NCBI RefSeq assembly: GCF_044360475.1
Contig: NZ_CP043494.1
Coordinates: 4,030,001 to 4,094,000, forward strand
Length of the DNA stretch: 64,000 bases
Source of the DNA: Archangium minus
GTDB taxonomy: Bacteria > Myxococcota > Myxococcia > Myxococcales > Myxococcaceae
Direction: 5' to 3'
Shown here: piece after piece, positions 35,993-43,566 of the stretch
How positions within the stretch are numbered: the stretch's first letter is position 1
Layout of the letters: each line of letters begins with the position of its first letter
The notes under the pieces: model-generated
What the model saw: the letters and a program-made list of their open reading frames with translations, nothing else
Database searches by the model: none
What the model was told of the DNA's origin: nothing
Translations under genes and position numbers: made by a program

Positions 35993-36964
35993 ATGACGCG
36001 TCCTTCAATTTCCTTCCTGGGCTTTGGTGCCGCGCTGCCAGAGCGGGTGCGCACCAGTTTCGACCCTGTCTTCGACCGGATCCGCGAGGAGGCTCGGGCG
36101 CAGGGGCTGTCCGAGGCCTCACTCTTCTACGGCAACCGGGAGCATCGGTGCCTGGCTCCGGGTGAGTCCCTGGCGGCCCTCACCGCGAAGGCGGGGACCG
36201 CGGCGCTGGAGGATGCGGGAGTCCGGCCGGAGCAGGTGGATCGGCTCTACGGCTACGTCTCCGTGTCCGAGTTCATCACCCCCAACGAGTTGTACGCGGT
36301 CCACCGGCAGGTGGGCCTGGGCTCGCATGCGATGGTGGTCCCGGTGCAGGCCGAGTTCGCCAACTTCGTCATGGGCGCCGTGCTGGCCTGGGAGGCGATG
36401 CTCGCGGGGCACTCGGAGCGGGCCCTCGTGGCAGTAGGGGCGGGGTGGACGCGCAACGTGGACCATGCGCAGGGCCACGCCTTCGGTATTGGCGATGGGG
36501 CGGGCGCGGCGGTGCTCGGGCCCGGGGAGCGGCTCGTTCTGGTGGACTACGCCGTGGACACCTTCAGTGCTGAGTACGGGTCCATGACCATGCGCCCCCG
36601 TCCCGAGAGCGGCTTCGACAAGCCTGTGTACGGGCTCGAGCCCGCGCTCGGCCTGAGCTCCTTCCTGAACAGTGGCATGGACGGGCCACCGAGGCTCGTC
36701 GAGCGGCTGCTGCGCAAGCACGGCCTGTCTGGGGCGGACATCACCCTCATCTCGCACCAGGCCACGCGTAAGCTGCTCGACCACTGGAACGAGAAGATCC
36801 GCCCGCGCGAGTACCTGCACACGCTCGAGGACTGCGGGAACATGGCGCTCGCGTCGATTCCCGTCACCCTGGCCCGTCACCACCGCGAGCTGCGCACGAA
36901 GTATCTCGTCCTCTTCGGCATCGGCATTGGCGCGCACCAGATGGCGCTGCTGGTGCGCGTGTAG
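35993..36964 (+). CDS. 3-oxoacyl-ACP synthase III-like protein lacking the catalytic Cys
   Basis: 323 residues with thiolase fold, FabH/KAS III family in length and order. The His (ISHQATRKLL) and Asn (CGNMALASI) of the catalytic triad are present, as is the GIGDGAGAAVLG loop. At the nucleophile position, where FabH has AACxGF, this protein reads VQAEFANF, so the Cys is replaced (Phe by my alignment). It probably does not form the usual acyl-enzyme and may be a non-condensing thiolase-fold protein or use another chemistry. The ATG has no strong SD. No ACP or polyketide genes adjoin. Confidence 0.87.
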   Translation: MTRPSISFLGFGAALPERVRTSFDPVFDRIREEARAQGLSEASLFYGNREHRCLAPGESLAALTAKAGTAALEDAGVRPEQVDRLYGYVSVSEFITPNELYAVHRQVGLGSHAMVVPVQAEFANFVMGAVLAWEAMLAGHSERALVAVGAGWTRNVDHAQGHAFGIGDGAGAAVLGPGERLVLVDYAVDTFSAEYGSMTMRPRPESGFDKPVYGLEPALGLSSFLNSGMDGPPRLVERLLRKHGLSGADITLISHQATRKLLDHWNEKIRPREYLHTLEDCGNMALASIPVTLARHHRELRTKYLVLFGIGIGAHQMALLVRV

Positions 36965-36982
36965 GGCAGTGGGCCCGGGTCG

Positions 36983-37537
36983 CTACTGTCCTTCCGCGCC
37001 GCGCTGCTTCAGTCGCTCCTGCATCCGCAGGATGCGCTCCTGCATCCGCTTCTGCCGTTCCTCGCGGCGGCCCTCCCGGTCAGCCTTCCTCATCAGCTTC
37101 GCCATCTTCGCCTCGTGACGGGCCATGAAGATGGCGAGCTGTGCCCGCTTCTGCGGAGGCAGGTCCTTCGCGAGCGCCTGGTACATGTCGCGATCCAACG
37201 CTGTGAGCTGGGTCCGCGCTTCGAACACCCGCTGAACAGCCTGGTCCACCTGTGACTGCGCTGACGTGTCTCCCCGCGCCGCCTGTCTGAGCACCCGCGC
37301 GGACTCGCGCACCTGCACCATCAGCGGCCGGCGGCGCTCGTCGAACTGGCGCATCGTGTCCGCCATCTTCAGTGCCTGGGACTCGTCGAGCCCCAACTCC
37401 TCCGCCAACCCCACCACCCGCATCATCCGCGTCCGCCGCTCCTCACTCGCCGCGGCGTCACCCTCGGGCGGCGCGGCCAGCGCCACCAAGGGGAGCAGGG
37501 TCAGGGTCAGCACTGCCAGTCGAAAGGGCTTCATCAC
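36983..37537 (-). CDS. Periplasmic Spy/CpxP-like helical protein
   Basis: 184 residues. A signal peptide (to about VALAAPPEG) is followed by an all-helical, Arg/Gln/Met-rich chain resembling the Spy/CpxP and metal-resistance (CnrR-like) group of periplasmic sensors and chaperones. The C-terminal 40 residues are extremely charged. It overlaps the anti-sigma gene by four bases (ATGA) and forms a three-gene operon with sigma and anti-sigma. It may act as the sensor or ligand side of that switch. The family call is by pattern. Confidence 0.85.
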   Translation of the reverse strand: MMKPFRLAVLTLTLLPLVALAAPPEGDAAASEERRTRMMRVVGLAEELGLDESQALKMADTMRQFDERRRPLMVQVRESARVLRQAARGDTSAQSQVDQAVQRVFEARTQLTALDRDMYQALAKDLPPQKRAQLAIFMARHEAKMAKLMRKADREGRREERQKRMQERILRMQERLKQRGAEGQ

Positions 37538-38076
37538 AGGGTCTCTCCAGGAATGGGGGATGAGAGGAGCTCTTCCAGCTCGAGATCCGAGAGCCCGGCG
37601 ACGTCCTCGGCGTCCTCCAGGTCCATGTCGGACAGCTCGAGCTCATCGGACAGTGGATCCGTGAGCGCCCACTGCTCCAGCTCCGTTTCCTCGGCCACGC
37701 TGGCGGGGGTCTCCACCGGCGTGGCGAGTGGAGCCTGAGGCGTCACTTGGCGTTGAAGCACGGGTCCCAGCGCGAGCAACACCACGGCCGCCGCAGCCAT
37801 CAGCGCTCCAGCGGTCCGCATTCGTGCCGCCTTCTGGACCTGCTCTCGGCGCCAGGTGCTCACTGTTGTTCGAGGCAAGGCCGCCATCACGGCCTGCTCC
37901 CGCACAGACGGTGGCGGCAGCGCGGCGAGCCCGAGCACCTCGCGGTGAGCCTCGGCCTCGGAGCGGCACGCCGCGCAGGATTCCAGGTGCGCGCGCACCC
38001 GCGCCTCCGCCTCGGGCTCCAGCGCTCCCGCGGCGAAGAGGGTCAGCGACTCGTCTTGGTCCCGGCACGCGGTCAT
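37534..38076 (-). CDS. Zinc-finger anti-sigma factor, membrane-anchored
   Basis: 180 residues. The N-terminal ZAS domain has the motif HLESCAAC (H-x3-C-x2-C) with an upstream Cys4. One membrane helix (about 90-107) follows, then a very acidic periplasmic tail with repeated Asp/Glu/Leu (about 130-180). It should bind and inhibit the ECF sigma factor encoded just upstream; the acidic tail could contact the basic Spy-like protein encoded next. It overlaps both neighbours. The role is established for the family; the acidic-basic contact is my inference. Confidence 0.9.
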   Translation of the reverse strand: MTACRDQDESLTLFAAGALEPEAEARVRAHLESCAACRSEAEAHREVLGLAALPPPSVREQAVMAALPRTTVSTWRREQVQKAARMRTAGALMAAAAVVLLALGPVLQRQVTPQAPLATPVETPASVAEETELEQWALTDPLSDELELSDMDLEDAEDVAGLSDLELEELLSSPIPGETL

Positions 38077-38684
38077 CAGCGTTCCTCCTCGGGCGTTTCG
38101 GCCACCTGCGCCCGGAGGCGCTTCACGGCGTGATGGAAGTTCACCTTGGCGTTCGTCTCGGTGATGCCGAGCGTCTCGGCGATGTCTCGGAAGCCCAGCC
38201 CACCGTCCACTCGGAGCGTCAAGACTTCGCGCTGACGGCGGGGCAGGGCGAGCACTGCCGCGCGGACCCGCTGCTCCTGTTCAGCCCGCTCCAGGGTGTC
38301 GTGAGCGGATTCGCCCGGGGCTTCGGTCTCCGGCACGTCCACCACCTGCAACCAGCGCCGTCCTTGACGGGCATGGTTCTTCGCCAGGTTGAGCGCGATG
38401 CGGATGAGCCAGGCCCGGAAGGGCGCAGGTCCCGAGGGGCTCCAGCGGGAGAAGACGCGGCGCGAGGCTTCTAGGGCTCGCAGGAAGGCCTGCTGGGCGA
38501 GGTCCGCCGCGTCCTCGGGCCGGGTCGTGTAGCGCCGCATCAGCGAGAAGACCAGGGTCCGGTGCCGCTCCACCAGCGTGCCAAAGGCCGCCTCGTCACC
38601 GGCCAGGAAGGCGTGGCAGAGTGCCTCGTCGCTCGGCTCGGTGGCGGCCTCTGTCAGCGCCAGGGATGTCTCCAGGGCCTTCAC
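38076..38684 (-). CDS. ECF-type RNA polymerase sigma factor
   Basis: 202 residues with region 2 (about 25-95; DAADLAQQAFLRAL matches the core-binding and -10 recognition helix) and region 4 (about 140-195; LPRRQREVLTLR and FRDIAETLGITETNAKVNFHHAVKRLR form the helix-turn-helix). No extra C-terminal domain. GTG start. The only SD-like run (TAGGGAG) is one base before it, which is too close, so translation may be leaderless. First gene of the sigma/anti-sigma/Spy-like operon. Probably autoregulated. Confidence 0.93.
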   Translation of the reverse strand: MKALETSLALTEAATEPSDEALCHAFLAGDEAAFGTLVERHRTLVFSLMRRYTTRPEDAADLAQQAFLRALEASRRVFSRWSPSGPAPFRAWLIRIALNLAKNHARQGRRWLQVVDVPETEAPGESAHDTLERAEQEQRVRAAVLALPRRQREVLTLRVDGGLGFRDIAETLGITETNAKVNFHHAVKRLRAQVAETPEEER

Positions 38685-38690
38685 GCTCCC

Positions 38691-38720
38691 TACAAACCCC
38701 GGAGCTGGCGAAAAGTTAAA
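38691..38720 (-). promoter_or_regulatory. Possible ECF-type promoter of the sigma operon
   Basis: On the minus strand TTTAACTTTT (38720-38711) has the AAC core seen in many ECF -35 elements. About 16 bases later comes GTTTGT as a candidate -10. The transcript would start at or next to the GTG, which fits the missing SD. This would allow autoregulation by the sigma factor. Weak evidence from pattern and spacing only. Confidence 0.3.
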
Positions 38721-38892
38721 GGGGGTTTTTTCGAGGGGATCCTGGTGACGGGAGAGGTTCTGAGTCGGGGTGGGATTGACCCTACTTGAAAGGTTAGAAA
38801 AAGTTTCGCGTCGTCAGTGTGTACCGCTATCCTGCACGTGTTGGGCCTGGGATGGCTCGCGCGATGCCCCGGAGGGCGAGGAGGGTGAGGAG

Positions 38893-39564
38893 ATGGCGGA
38901 GACGATAGGGAGCGACATTGGCGTCCAGATTCTGCAGGCCATTCAGGGTCTGGGGGTCCGGATGGACCGGCTGGACGCGCGGATGGGCAGCTTGGACGCG
39001 CGGATGGACGGCCTGGACGCGCGGATGGAGCGGCTGGAAGCGCGGATGGACGGCCTGGAAGCGCGGATGGACGGCCTGGAAGCGCGGATGGAGAACCTGC
39101 GCGCGCGGATGGACGGCCTGGAAGCGCGGATGGAGCGGCTGGAAGCGCGGATGGACGGCCTGGAAGCGCGGATGGAGAACCTGCGCGCGCGGATGGACGG
39201 CCTGGAAGTGCAGATGGAGAACCTGCGCGCGCGGATGGACGGCCTGGAAGTGCAGATGGAGAACCTGCGCGCGCGGATGGGCAGCCTGGAATCCCAGGTG
39301 TTCGATCTGACTTCTCGAATGACGAGACAGGAAACGTTGATGGAAATCCTGGGGGCCGAGTTCGTCACCTGGCGCGGCGAGGTCCAGCAACTCCGCGGGG
39401 ATGTCCAGCAACTGCGCACGGAGACACATGAGGGGTTTCGTCGGGTGAAGGCGCGTCTCGACCTGACGGATGGTACGGTGGTCCTGATGGCCTCCGTGCT
39501 GCGCCGGCCGACGGAGCTCGGCGAGGAGCTGGAGAGCCATCTGCGGGAAATCGCAGCGCGCTGA
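38893..39564 (+). CDS. Heptad-repeat coiled-coil protein
   Basis: 223 residues. Residues 23-134 are sixteen uninterrupted seven-residue units of the form R-M-x-x-L-x-A, with Met and Leu at the core positions, giving a near-ideal coiled coil. The C-terminal 90 residues stay coiled-coil-like (VQQLRGDVQQLR) and end with a short helix. No signal or membrane segment. The ATG was chosen because GAGG lies eight bases upstream; the longer frame to 38770 has an unconvincing N-terminus. Function unknown; such proteins often oligomerise or act as spacers. The ECF sigma operon runs divergently 208 bp upstream. Confidence 0.82.
   Translation: MAETIGSDIGVQILQAIQGLGVRMDRLDARMGSLDARMDGLDARMERLEARMDGLEARMDGLEARMENLRARMDGLEARMERLEARMDGLEARMENLRARMDGLEVQMENLRARMDGLEVQMENLRARMGSLESQVFDLTSRMTRQETLMEILGAEFVTWRGEVQQLRGDVQQLRTETHEGFRRVKARLDLTDGTVVLMASVLRRPTELGEELESHLREIAAR
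38959..39294 (+). repeat. 21-bp tandem repeat coding sixteen heptads
   Basis: Sixteen in-frame 21-bp units, mostly GCGCGGATGGACGGCCTGGA-like. Some alternate as 42-bp pairs (D-G-L-E then E-N-L-R). Units 12-15 repeat one 42-bp pair almost exactly, a sign of recent slippage or unequal exchange. Copy number is likely to vary between strains. Confidence 0.9.
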
Positions 39565-39688
39565 GGGCGTACATCCATCGGGCTCACCTACCTGTACCTG
39601 CTCGACTCAGGACTCCGCCCAATGCAGGTTGCTGGCCCCTTCATCCGGCTGACACAATAAAAAAGGGGCCCACCGGGGGATCGGCAAC

Positions 39689-40270
39689 ATGGCAACGGAC
39701 AGCGCGGCCGCACGCATCAAAGGAAGTGTCCTCATCGCCCGACTCAAGCTGCTGAAGACGCAGGGGGGAGAAGAGTGTCTCCAGGATGTGCTCCAGCGGC
39801 TGCCTCCAGCGGATCGCAAAGTCCTCGAGGGCGTCATCATGCCCATCGGCTGGTATCCCCTGGAGCTGAACCTCCGGCTCGACGCGGCTATCGCCGCTGC
39901 GCTTTCTCCCAGAGATCGCAGCAAGGCCTTTATCGATATGGGCCGGGCCTCTGCAGAGGACAACCTGAAGGGCCCCCACCACGTGTTCATCCGCAAGGGG
40001 GATCCGCATTTCCTCCTCAGCCACGCGCCGGAGATCTACCGGCTCTACTACGCGGTGGGTGAGCGCTCTTATGAGAAGCGTGGGGAGCGGATCGCGGTGT
40101 TGCGCACCGTGGGCGCCGAGGGCGTCACCGAGGCGGATTGCCTCACCATCATTGGTTGGCACCAGCGGGCCATTGAGCTGAGCGGAGGCCGCAACGTGCA
40201 GGTTGGGCACCCCAAGTGCCGCGCTCGTGGCAACGGCCACTGCGAGTACCTCTGCTCCTGGGAGCTCTAG
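39689..40270 (+). CDS. DUF2378/TIGR02265-like myxobacterial family protein
   Basis: 193 residues, soluble. The pattern IKGSVLIARLKLL, then LPPADRKVLEG and WYPLELNLRLD, matches the paralogous family I know from Myxococcus as TIGR02265/DUF2378. The C-terminus (CRARGNGHCEYLCSWEL) has the Cys-x-Cys-like ending also seen in V4R-type small-molecule-binding domains. Biochemical function not established. The upstream gap (39565-39688) contains an A-rich stretch near 39655 and no other gene. It overlaps the convergent peroxiredoxin gene by four bases. Confidence 0.85.
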   Translation: MATDSAAARIKGSVLIARLKLLKTQGGEECLQDVLQRLPPADRKVLEGVIMPIGWYPLELNLRLDAAIAAALSPRDRSKAFIDMGRASAEDNLKGPHHVFIRKGDPHFLLSHAPEIYRLYYAVGERSYEKRGERIAVLRTVGAEGVTEADCLTIIGWHQRAIELSGGRNVQVGHPKCRARGNGHCEYLCSWEL

Positions 40271-40734
40271 ACTCTCACCGTGGGGAGCGGATGCTCTCGC
40301 AGGTAACTCAGCACGTCGTCCAGGTGCTTGTAGACGCGCACCTCGTGACGGATGACGGACTCGATGACGCCATCCGGGCTGATGATGTAGGTGACGCGCC
40401 GGTCCACTCTCAGCACGGGCCAGAGCACGTCATAGGCCTTGCTGATGGTTCGTGCCTCGTCACCTAACAGAGAGAAGTGGATGTCCTCCTGCTCGGCGAA
40501 CTCGCACTGCGTCTTTACCGAGTCCACCGATACACCCACCAACTCCGCCCCGAGTGACTGAATGTGCTCGTGGTTATCCCGGAAGTGCCGGGTCTCCTCG
40601 GTGCAGGCGATGGTGAAGGCCTTGGGGAAGAAGAAGAGGACTACCCGCCGCCCCCTCAGGGCAGAGAGCGAGAAGGGGCGTCCCTGACAATCGGTGCCTA
40701 TGAAGTCCGGAGCGGCTTGTCCCACTTCGAGCAT
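40267..40734 (-). CDS. bcp: Peroxiredoxin, BCP/AhpC-TSA type
   Basis: 155 residues with thioredoxin fold. The peroxidatic Cys lies in FTIACTEETRHF, with the Thr and Glu of the usual TxxC context; the other Cys (TDCQGRPF, and one at KTQCEF) are not in the usual resolving place. It reduces hydroperoxides in the cytoplasm using thiols. The start at MLEVGQAAPDF gives normal family length, with AGGAGG nine bases upstream. It is divergent from the YcaO gene with an 81-bp gap. Identity is firm; the exact subclass is less so. Confidence 0.92.
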   Translation of the reverse strand: MLEVGQAAPDFIGTDCQGRPFSLSALRGRRVVLFFFPKAFTIACTEETRHFRDNHEHIQSLGAELVGVSVDSVKTQCEFAEQEDIHFSLLGDEARTISKAYDVLWPVLRVDRRVTYIISPDGVIESVIRHEVRVYKHLDDVLSYLREHPLPTVRV

Positions 40735-40815
40735 CTTCTTCGGCCTCCTGAGCCCGGTCTCCCCTAGCATGCTTCCCGCTGATTCGACCACGCACACCCA
40801 ACACCGAGCTCCTCC

Positions 40816-41982
40816 GTGGCCCTCCCACTCCCCGTTCCATTGACTCCCTCCTTCCTCGAACCGCTTGCCCGTGCGCTCGGCGTCACCCGTGTGGCGCGGG
40901 TGACCGGGCTGGACCGGGCCGGAGTGGAGGTGGCTGCCGCAGTGCGTCCAGGCGGCTATGTGCTGCAGGTGTGCAATGGCAAGGGCTTGGATTTCCAGGC
41001 CGCTTCGGCTGGCGCCCTCCTGGAGACGGCGGAGCTGTGGGCCGCGGAGACGGTGCCGCGGGGACGGCTCGTCTGGGGGACGCTGGACGGGTTGGTGGCC
41101 CAGGGGCTCTCCGTCTGGGGCGCCGAGGCCCTGGGGAGCCGGGGCGGTGTGGTTGTTCCCCGCCTGTGGGGTCGCGAGGTGCGTTGCGCTTGGAGCGAGG
41201 CAACCGAGCTGCACTCCGGCGAGCCCGTGCTCGTCCCCGCCCAGGGGGTGTATTGCCCGCCTACCGGTGCGCCGGCCCTTGGCCCGGTGTGTGTGCAGTG
41301 GACGAGCAACGGCTCGGGTGCGCATCCCGAGCGGGCGAGGGCTCTCCTGCATGCGCTGTTGGAGGCGACGGAGCGAGATCAACTCGCGCGCCTGCTGCCA
41401 GAGGGGTGGACGGAGGAGGTCATCCGCTCACGCATGCTGCGCCCGGGTGGGCTGGAGCAGGGCGCCCCTCGCACGGCAGCGCTCGCGCGGGCCCTGGGAG
41501 CGCGAGGCTTCTCTGTCTACCTCTTTGATCTCTCGCCCGGCGCGCGGGCACCTGGTGCGGTGGGCCTCCCCGTGGGGGCGGCGCTGCTCGTGGATCAGGA
41601 CCAGGGACCGGTACCCCTCGCGGCGGGTTACGCGTGCGCGCTGGGGCGGGACCAGGCGCTGCTCGGGGCCTTGCTGGAGGCGGCGCAGTCGCGGCTCACC
41701 GACATCCACGGCGCGCGCGAGGATGTGGCGGCGGTGGACCACGAGTCCGCCTTGGCTCTGGCCTCCGCGTGTGCCGAGGTCCGCCCGCGACGGGCCGTGG
41801 AGGCCATGCCCGACCGCTCCGACGAGGTGTCCTCGCCAGAAGAAGCGGTGCGCGAAGTGCTGGCCCGGCTCAGCAAGGCGGGCTTCTCCCGGGCCGCCGC
41901 CATTGAGCTGGAGGCCCCTCTCCCCGGACTCCACGTGGTGCGCGTGGTGGTGCCGGGCCTGCTCGTCTCGGAGTTGCTGTGA
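40816..41982 (+). CDS. YcaO-family ATP-dependent cyclodehydratase/thioamidating enzyme
   Basis: 388 residues. YcaO motifs: the ATP-site helix SAGALLETAELWAAE and SNGSGAHPERARALLHALLEATERDQLAR split over two helices (E-x-x-ER). YcaO proteins phosphorylate peptide backbone amides to make azolines, or thioamides when paired with TfuA. The C-terminus lacks the proline-rich end of azoline-forming YcaO. The next gene encodes TfuA and overlaps by four bases, so thioamidation is the likelier role. No precursor peptide was found within about 2 kb. The substrate could be a ribosomal or other protein rather than a RiPP. Confidence 0.9.
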   Translation: MALPLPVPLTPSFLEPLARALGVTRVARVTGLDRAGVEVAAAVRPGGYVLQVCNGKGLDFQAASAGALLETAELWAAETVPRGRLVWGTLDGLVAQGLSVWGAEALGSRGGVVVPRLWGREVRCAWSEATELHSGEPVLVPAQGVYCPPTGAPALGPVCVQWTSNGSGAHPERARALLHALLEATERDQLARLLPEGWTEEVIRSRMLRPGGLEQGAPRTAALARALGARGFSVYLFDLSPGARAPGAVGLPVGAALLVDQDQGPVPLAAGYACALGRDQALLGALLEAAQSRLTDIHGAREDVAAVDHESALALASACAEVRPRRAVEAMPDRSDEVSSPEEAVREVLARLSKAGFSRAAAIELEAPLPGLHVVRVVVPGLLVSELL

Positions 41983-43157
41983 AACGTCCCAATCCCGATG
42001 AGCTCATCGTCTTCCTCGGCCCGTCGATGCCGGAGGAAGAGGCTCTAGCGCTGGCCCCCTGCCGGGTGCTGCCACCCGCGCGCCAGGGAGACATCTGGCG
42101 GTCACTCACGTTGCGTCCGAAGGCCATCGCGCTGGTGGATGGTGTCTTCGAGGCGCAGCCCTCTGTCTGGCATCACGAACTGCTGGCCGCGCTCGATGCC
42201 GGAGTGGCGGTGTTCGGCGGGGCCAGCATGGGGGCCCTGCGCGCGGCGGAGCTCTCGGTTCATGGCGTGGTGGGCGTGGGCCACATCTTCGAGGCGTACC
42301 GCCGGGGAGAGCTGGTGGATGACTCCGAGGTGGCGCTGCTCCACGCGGACGCGGAGCACGGCTTTCGGGCCCTCACGGTGCCGCTCGTCAACGTGCGCCA
42401 CGCGGCTCGGCTGGCTCGGCGCGCGCGGGTGCTCTCTCCTCGGGAGGCCCAGACGCTGGTGGACGCGGCGGCGGCGATCTTCTACCAGGACCGCACCTGG
42501 CCCCGGGTGCTAGCGGCCGTGAGCGGGGTGTGGCGTCCGGCCACCCGAGCGAAGTGGGAGGCCTGGGCCGCTGGAGGACTCGAGGACCTTAAGCGCGAGG
42601 ATGCCCGGGCCTGCATTCAGGCCGCCGCAGCCTTTGTGGCCTCCGGAGCGCAAGCCCCCAAGAGCGCGAGCACCCGCCGGCCTCCGCCGTCCTCGTACGT
42701 GCGTCGCCGTCGCCTCGTGGAGGGACTGTGCGCGACGGAGTCGGGCCTCGTGTCCGCGGAGGAGGTGCTCGAGCAGCTGCGCGCCGCGCCTGACGCGGGG
42801 GAGCTGGCCGAGGAGGGCTTGCGCCGGGCGCTGCTTGCGGGGTGGGCCCGCACGCTGGGGCTCGTCCCCTCTGCCGAGGAGGTAGCGCGGGCCGAAGCGG
42901 ATTGGTGGACGCGCCTCAACGTCCCGCGGGAGGAACGCGGGGCCTACCTGGCCGCCTGTGGCTTGGATGCGCACGAGCTGCGGCGGTTGTGCGAGGAGCG
43001 TGCACTGGAGCGGCTCACGCTTGAGCACGCATCTCGGTTGCTGCCGGATGGACCTTCGTGGGACGAGGCGCTCGCGACCGAGGCGCGTCTCCGGGGCCGG
43101 TGGGTAGACGAGGCCCAGCGGTTTGGAGCTCCGATGCGGAGTCGGCGCAAACGGTGA
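41979..43157 (+). CDS. TfuA-like protein
   Basis: 392 residues. The first 210 residues carry the TfuA core (IVFLGPSMPEEEA, GDIWRSL, FGGASMGALRAAEL, GHIFEAYRRGELVDDSEVALLHA). The remainder is an Arg/Ala-rich helical extension not usual in short TfuA. TfuA proteins act with YcaO in peptide thioamidation, probably by delivering sulfur. Translationally coupled to the YcaO gene. The extension may bind the unknown substrate. Confidence 0.9.
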   Translation: MKRPNPDELIVFLGPSMPEEEALALAPCRVLPPARQGDIWRSLTLRPKAIALVDGVFEAQPSVWHHELLAALDAGVAVFGGASMGALRAAELSVHGVVGVGHIFEAYRRGELVDDSEVALLHADAEHGFRALTVPLVNVRHAARLARRARVLSPREAQTLVDAAAAIFYQDRTWPRVLAAVSGVWRPATRAKWEAWAAGGLEDLKREDARACIQAAAAFVASGAQAPKSASTRRPPPSSYVRRRRLVEGLCATESGLVSAEEVLEQLRAAPDAGELAEEGLRRALLAGWARTLGLVPSAEEVARAEADWWTRLNVPREERGAYLAACGLDAHELRRLCEERALERLTLEHASRLLPDGPSWDEALATEARLRGRWVDEAQRFGAPMRSRRKR

Positions 43158-43292
43158 GCAGGTGTGCATCAGCCAACGGCGGATGGGACGGAGAGGTGGG
43201 GGTCCCGTGCTCGTTCCGGTGGGCGGGGAGTCCGGGTGTGGTTACGTAGAGGAATGCAGCGCGGGGGAATTCGCGCTGGAGGCAGCGAGACG

Positions 43293-43535
43293 ATGACTCG
43301 GATATGCCAGGACGAGGTGGGTCGCTGTGACTTCCTCGACGTGCTCGAGGAGGCGGTTCTGAAGCACCGGCCGGTGGCGGTCCAACTGCGTGAGGGTGAG
43401 GCCTTCATCGACCTGGTGGTGGACGTGGTCACCGAGCAGGGAGACGACTTCGCCGTCTTCAAGTCGCACGAGCGGGTAGCCGTGGGGCAGATTCTCGCCG
43501 TCACGCGAGCGGGGCCGCTCGCGGCGCGGTGGTGA
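43293..43535 (+). CDS. Small Rof-like protein
   Basis: 80 residues. CDFLDVLEEAVLKHRPVAVQL followed by a strand-rich half (VVDVVTEQGDDFAVFKSHERV) resembles the small Sm-like fold of Rof (Rho inhibitor) in order and length. Similarity is by pattern and weak. GGAGG lies ten bases before the ATG. It sits 135 bp after TfuA and 31 bp before the methyltransferase. It is not a plausible RiPP precursor, as it lacks a Cys/Ser/Thr-rich core at its end. Confidence 0.72.
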   Translation: MTRICQDEVGRCDFLDVLEEAVLKHRPVAVQLREGEAFIDLVVDVVTEQGDDFAVFKSHERVAVGQILAVTRAGPLAARW

Positions 43536-43566
43536 AGCGGGGCGGCTGGGGTAGGGTGCACGCCGG

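Noticed and set aside
38959..39294. CRISPR-like array
   Set aside because: Units are 21 bp, contiguous, in frame and code heptads; there are no spacers.
40816..43560. RiPP biosynthetic cluster
   Set aside because: No precursor peptide, leader peptidase, dehydrogenase or transporter gene near YcaO-TfuA.
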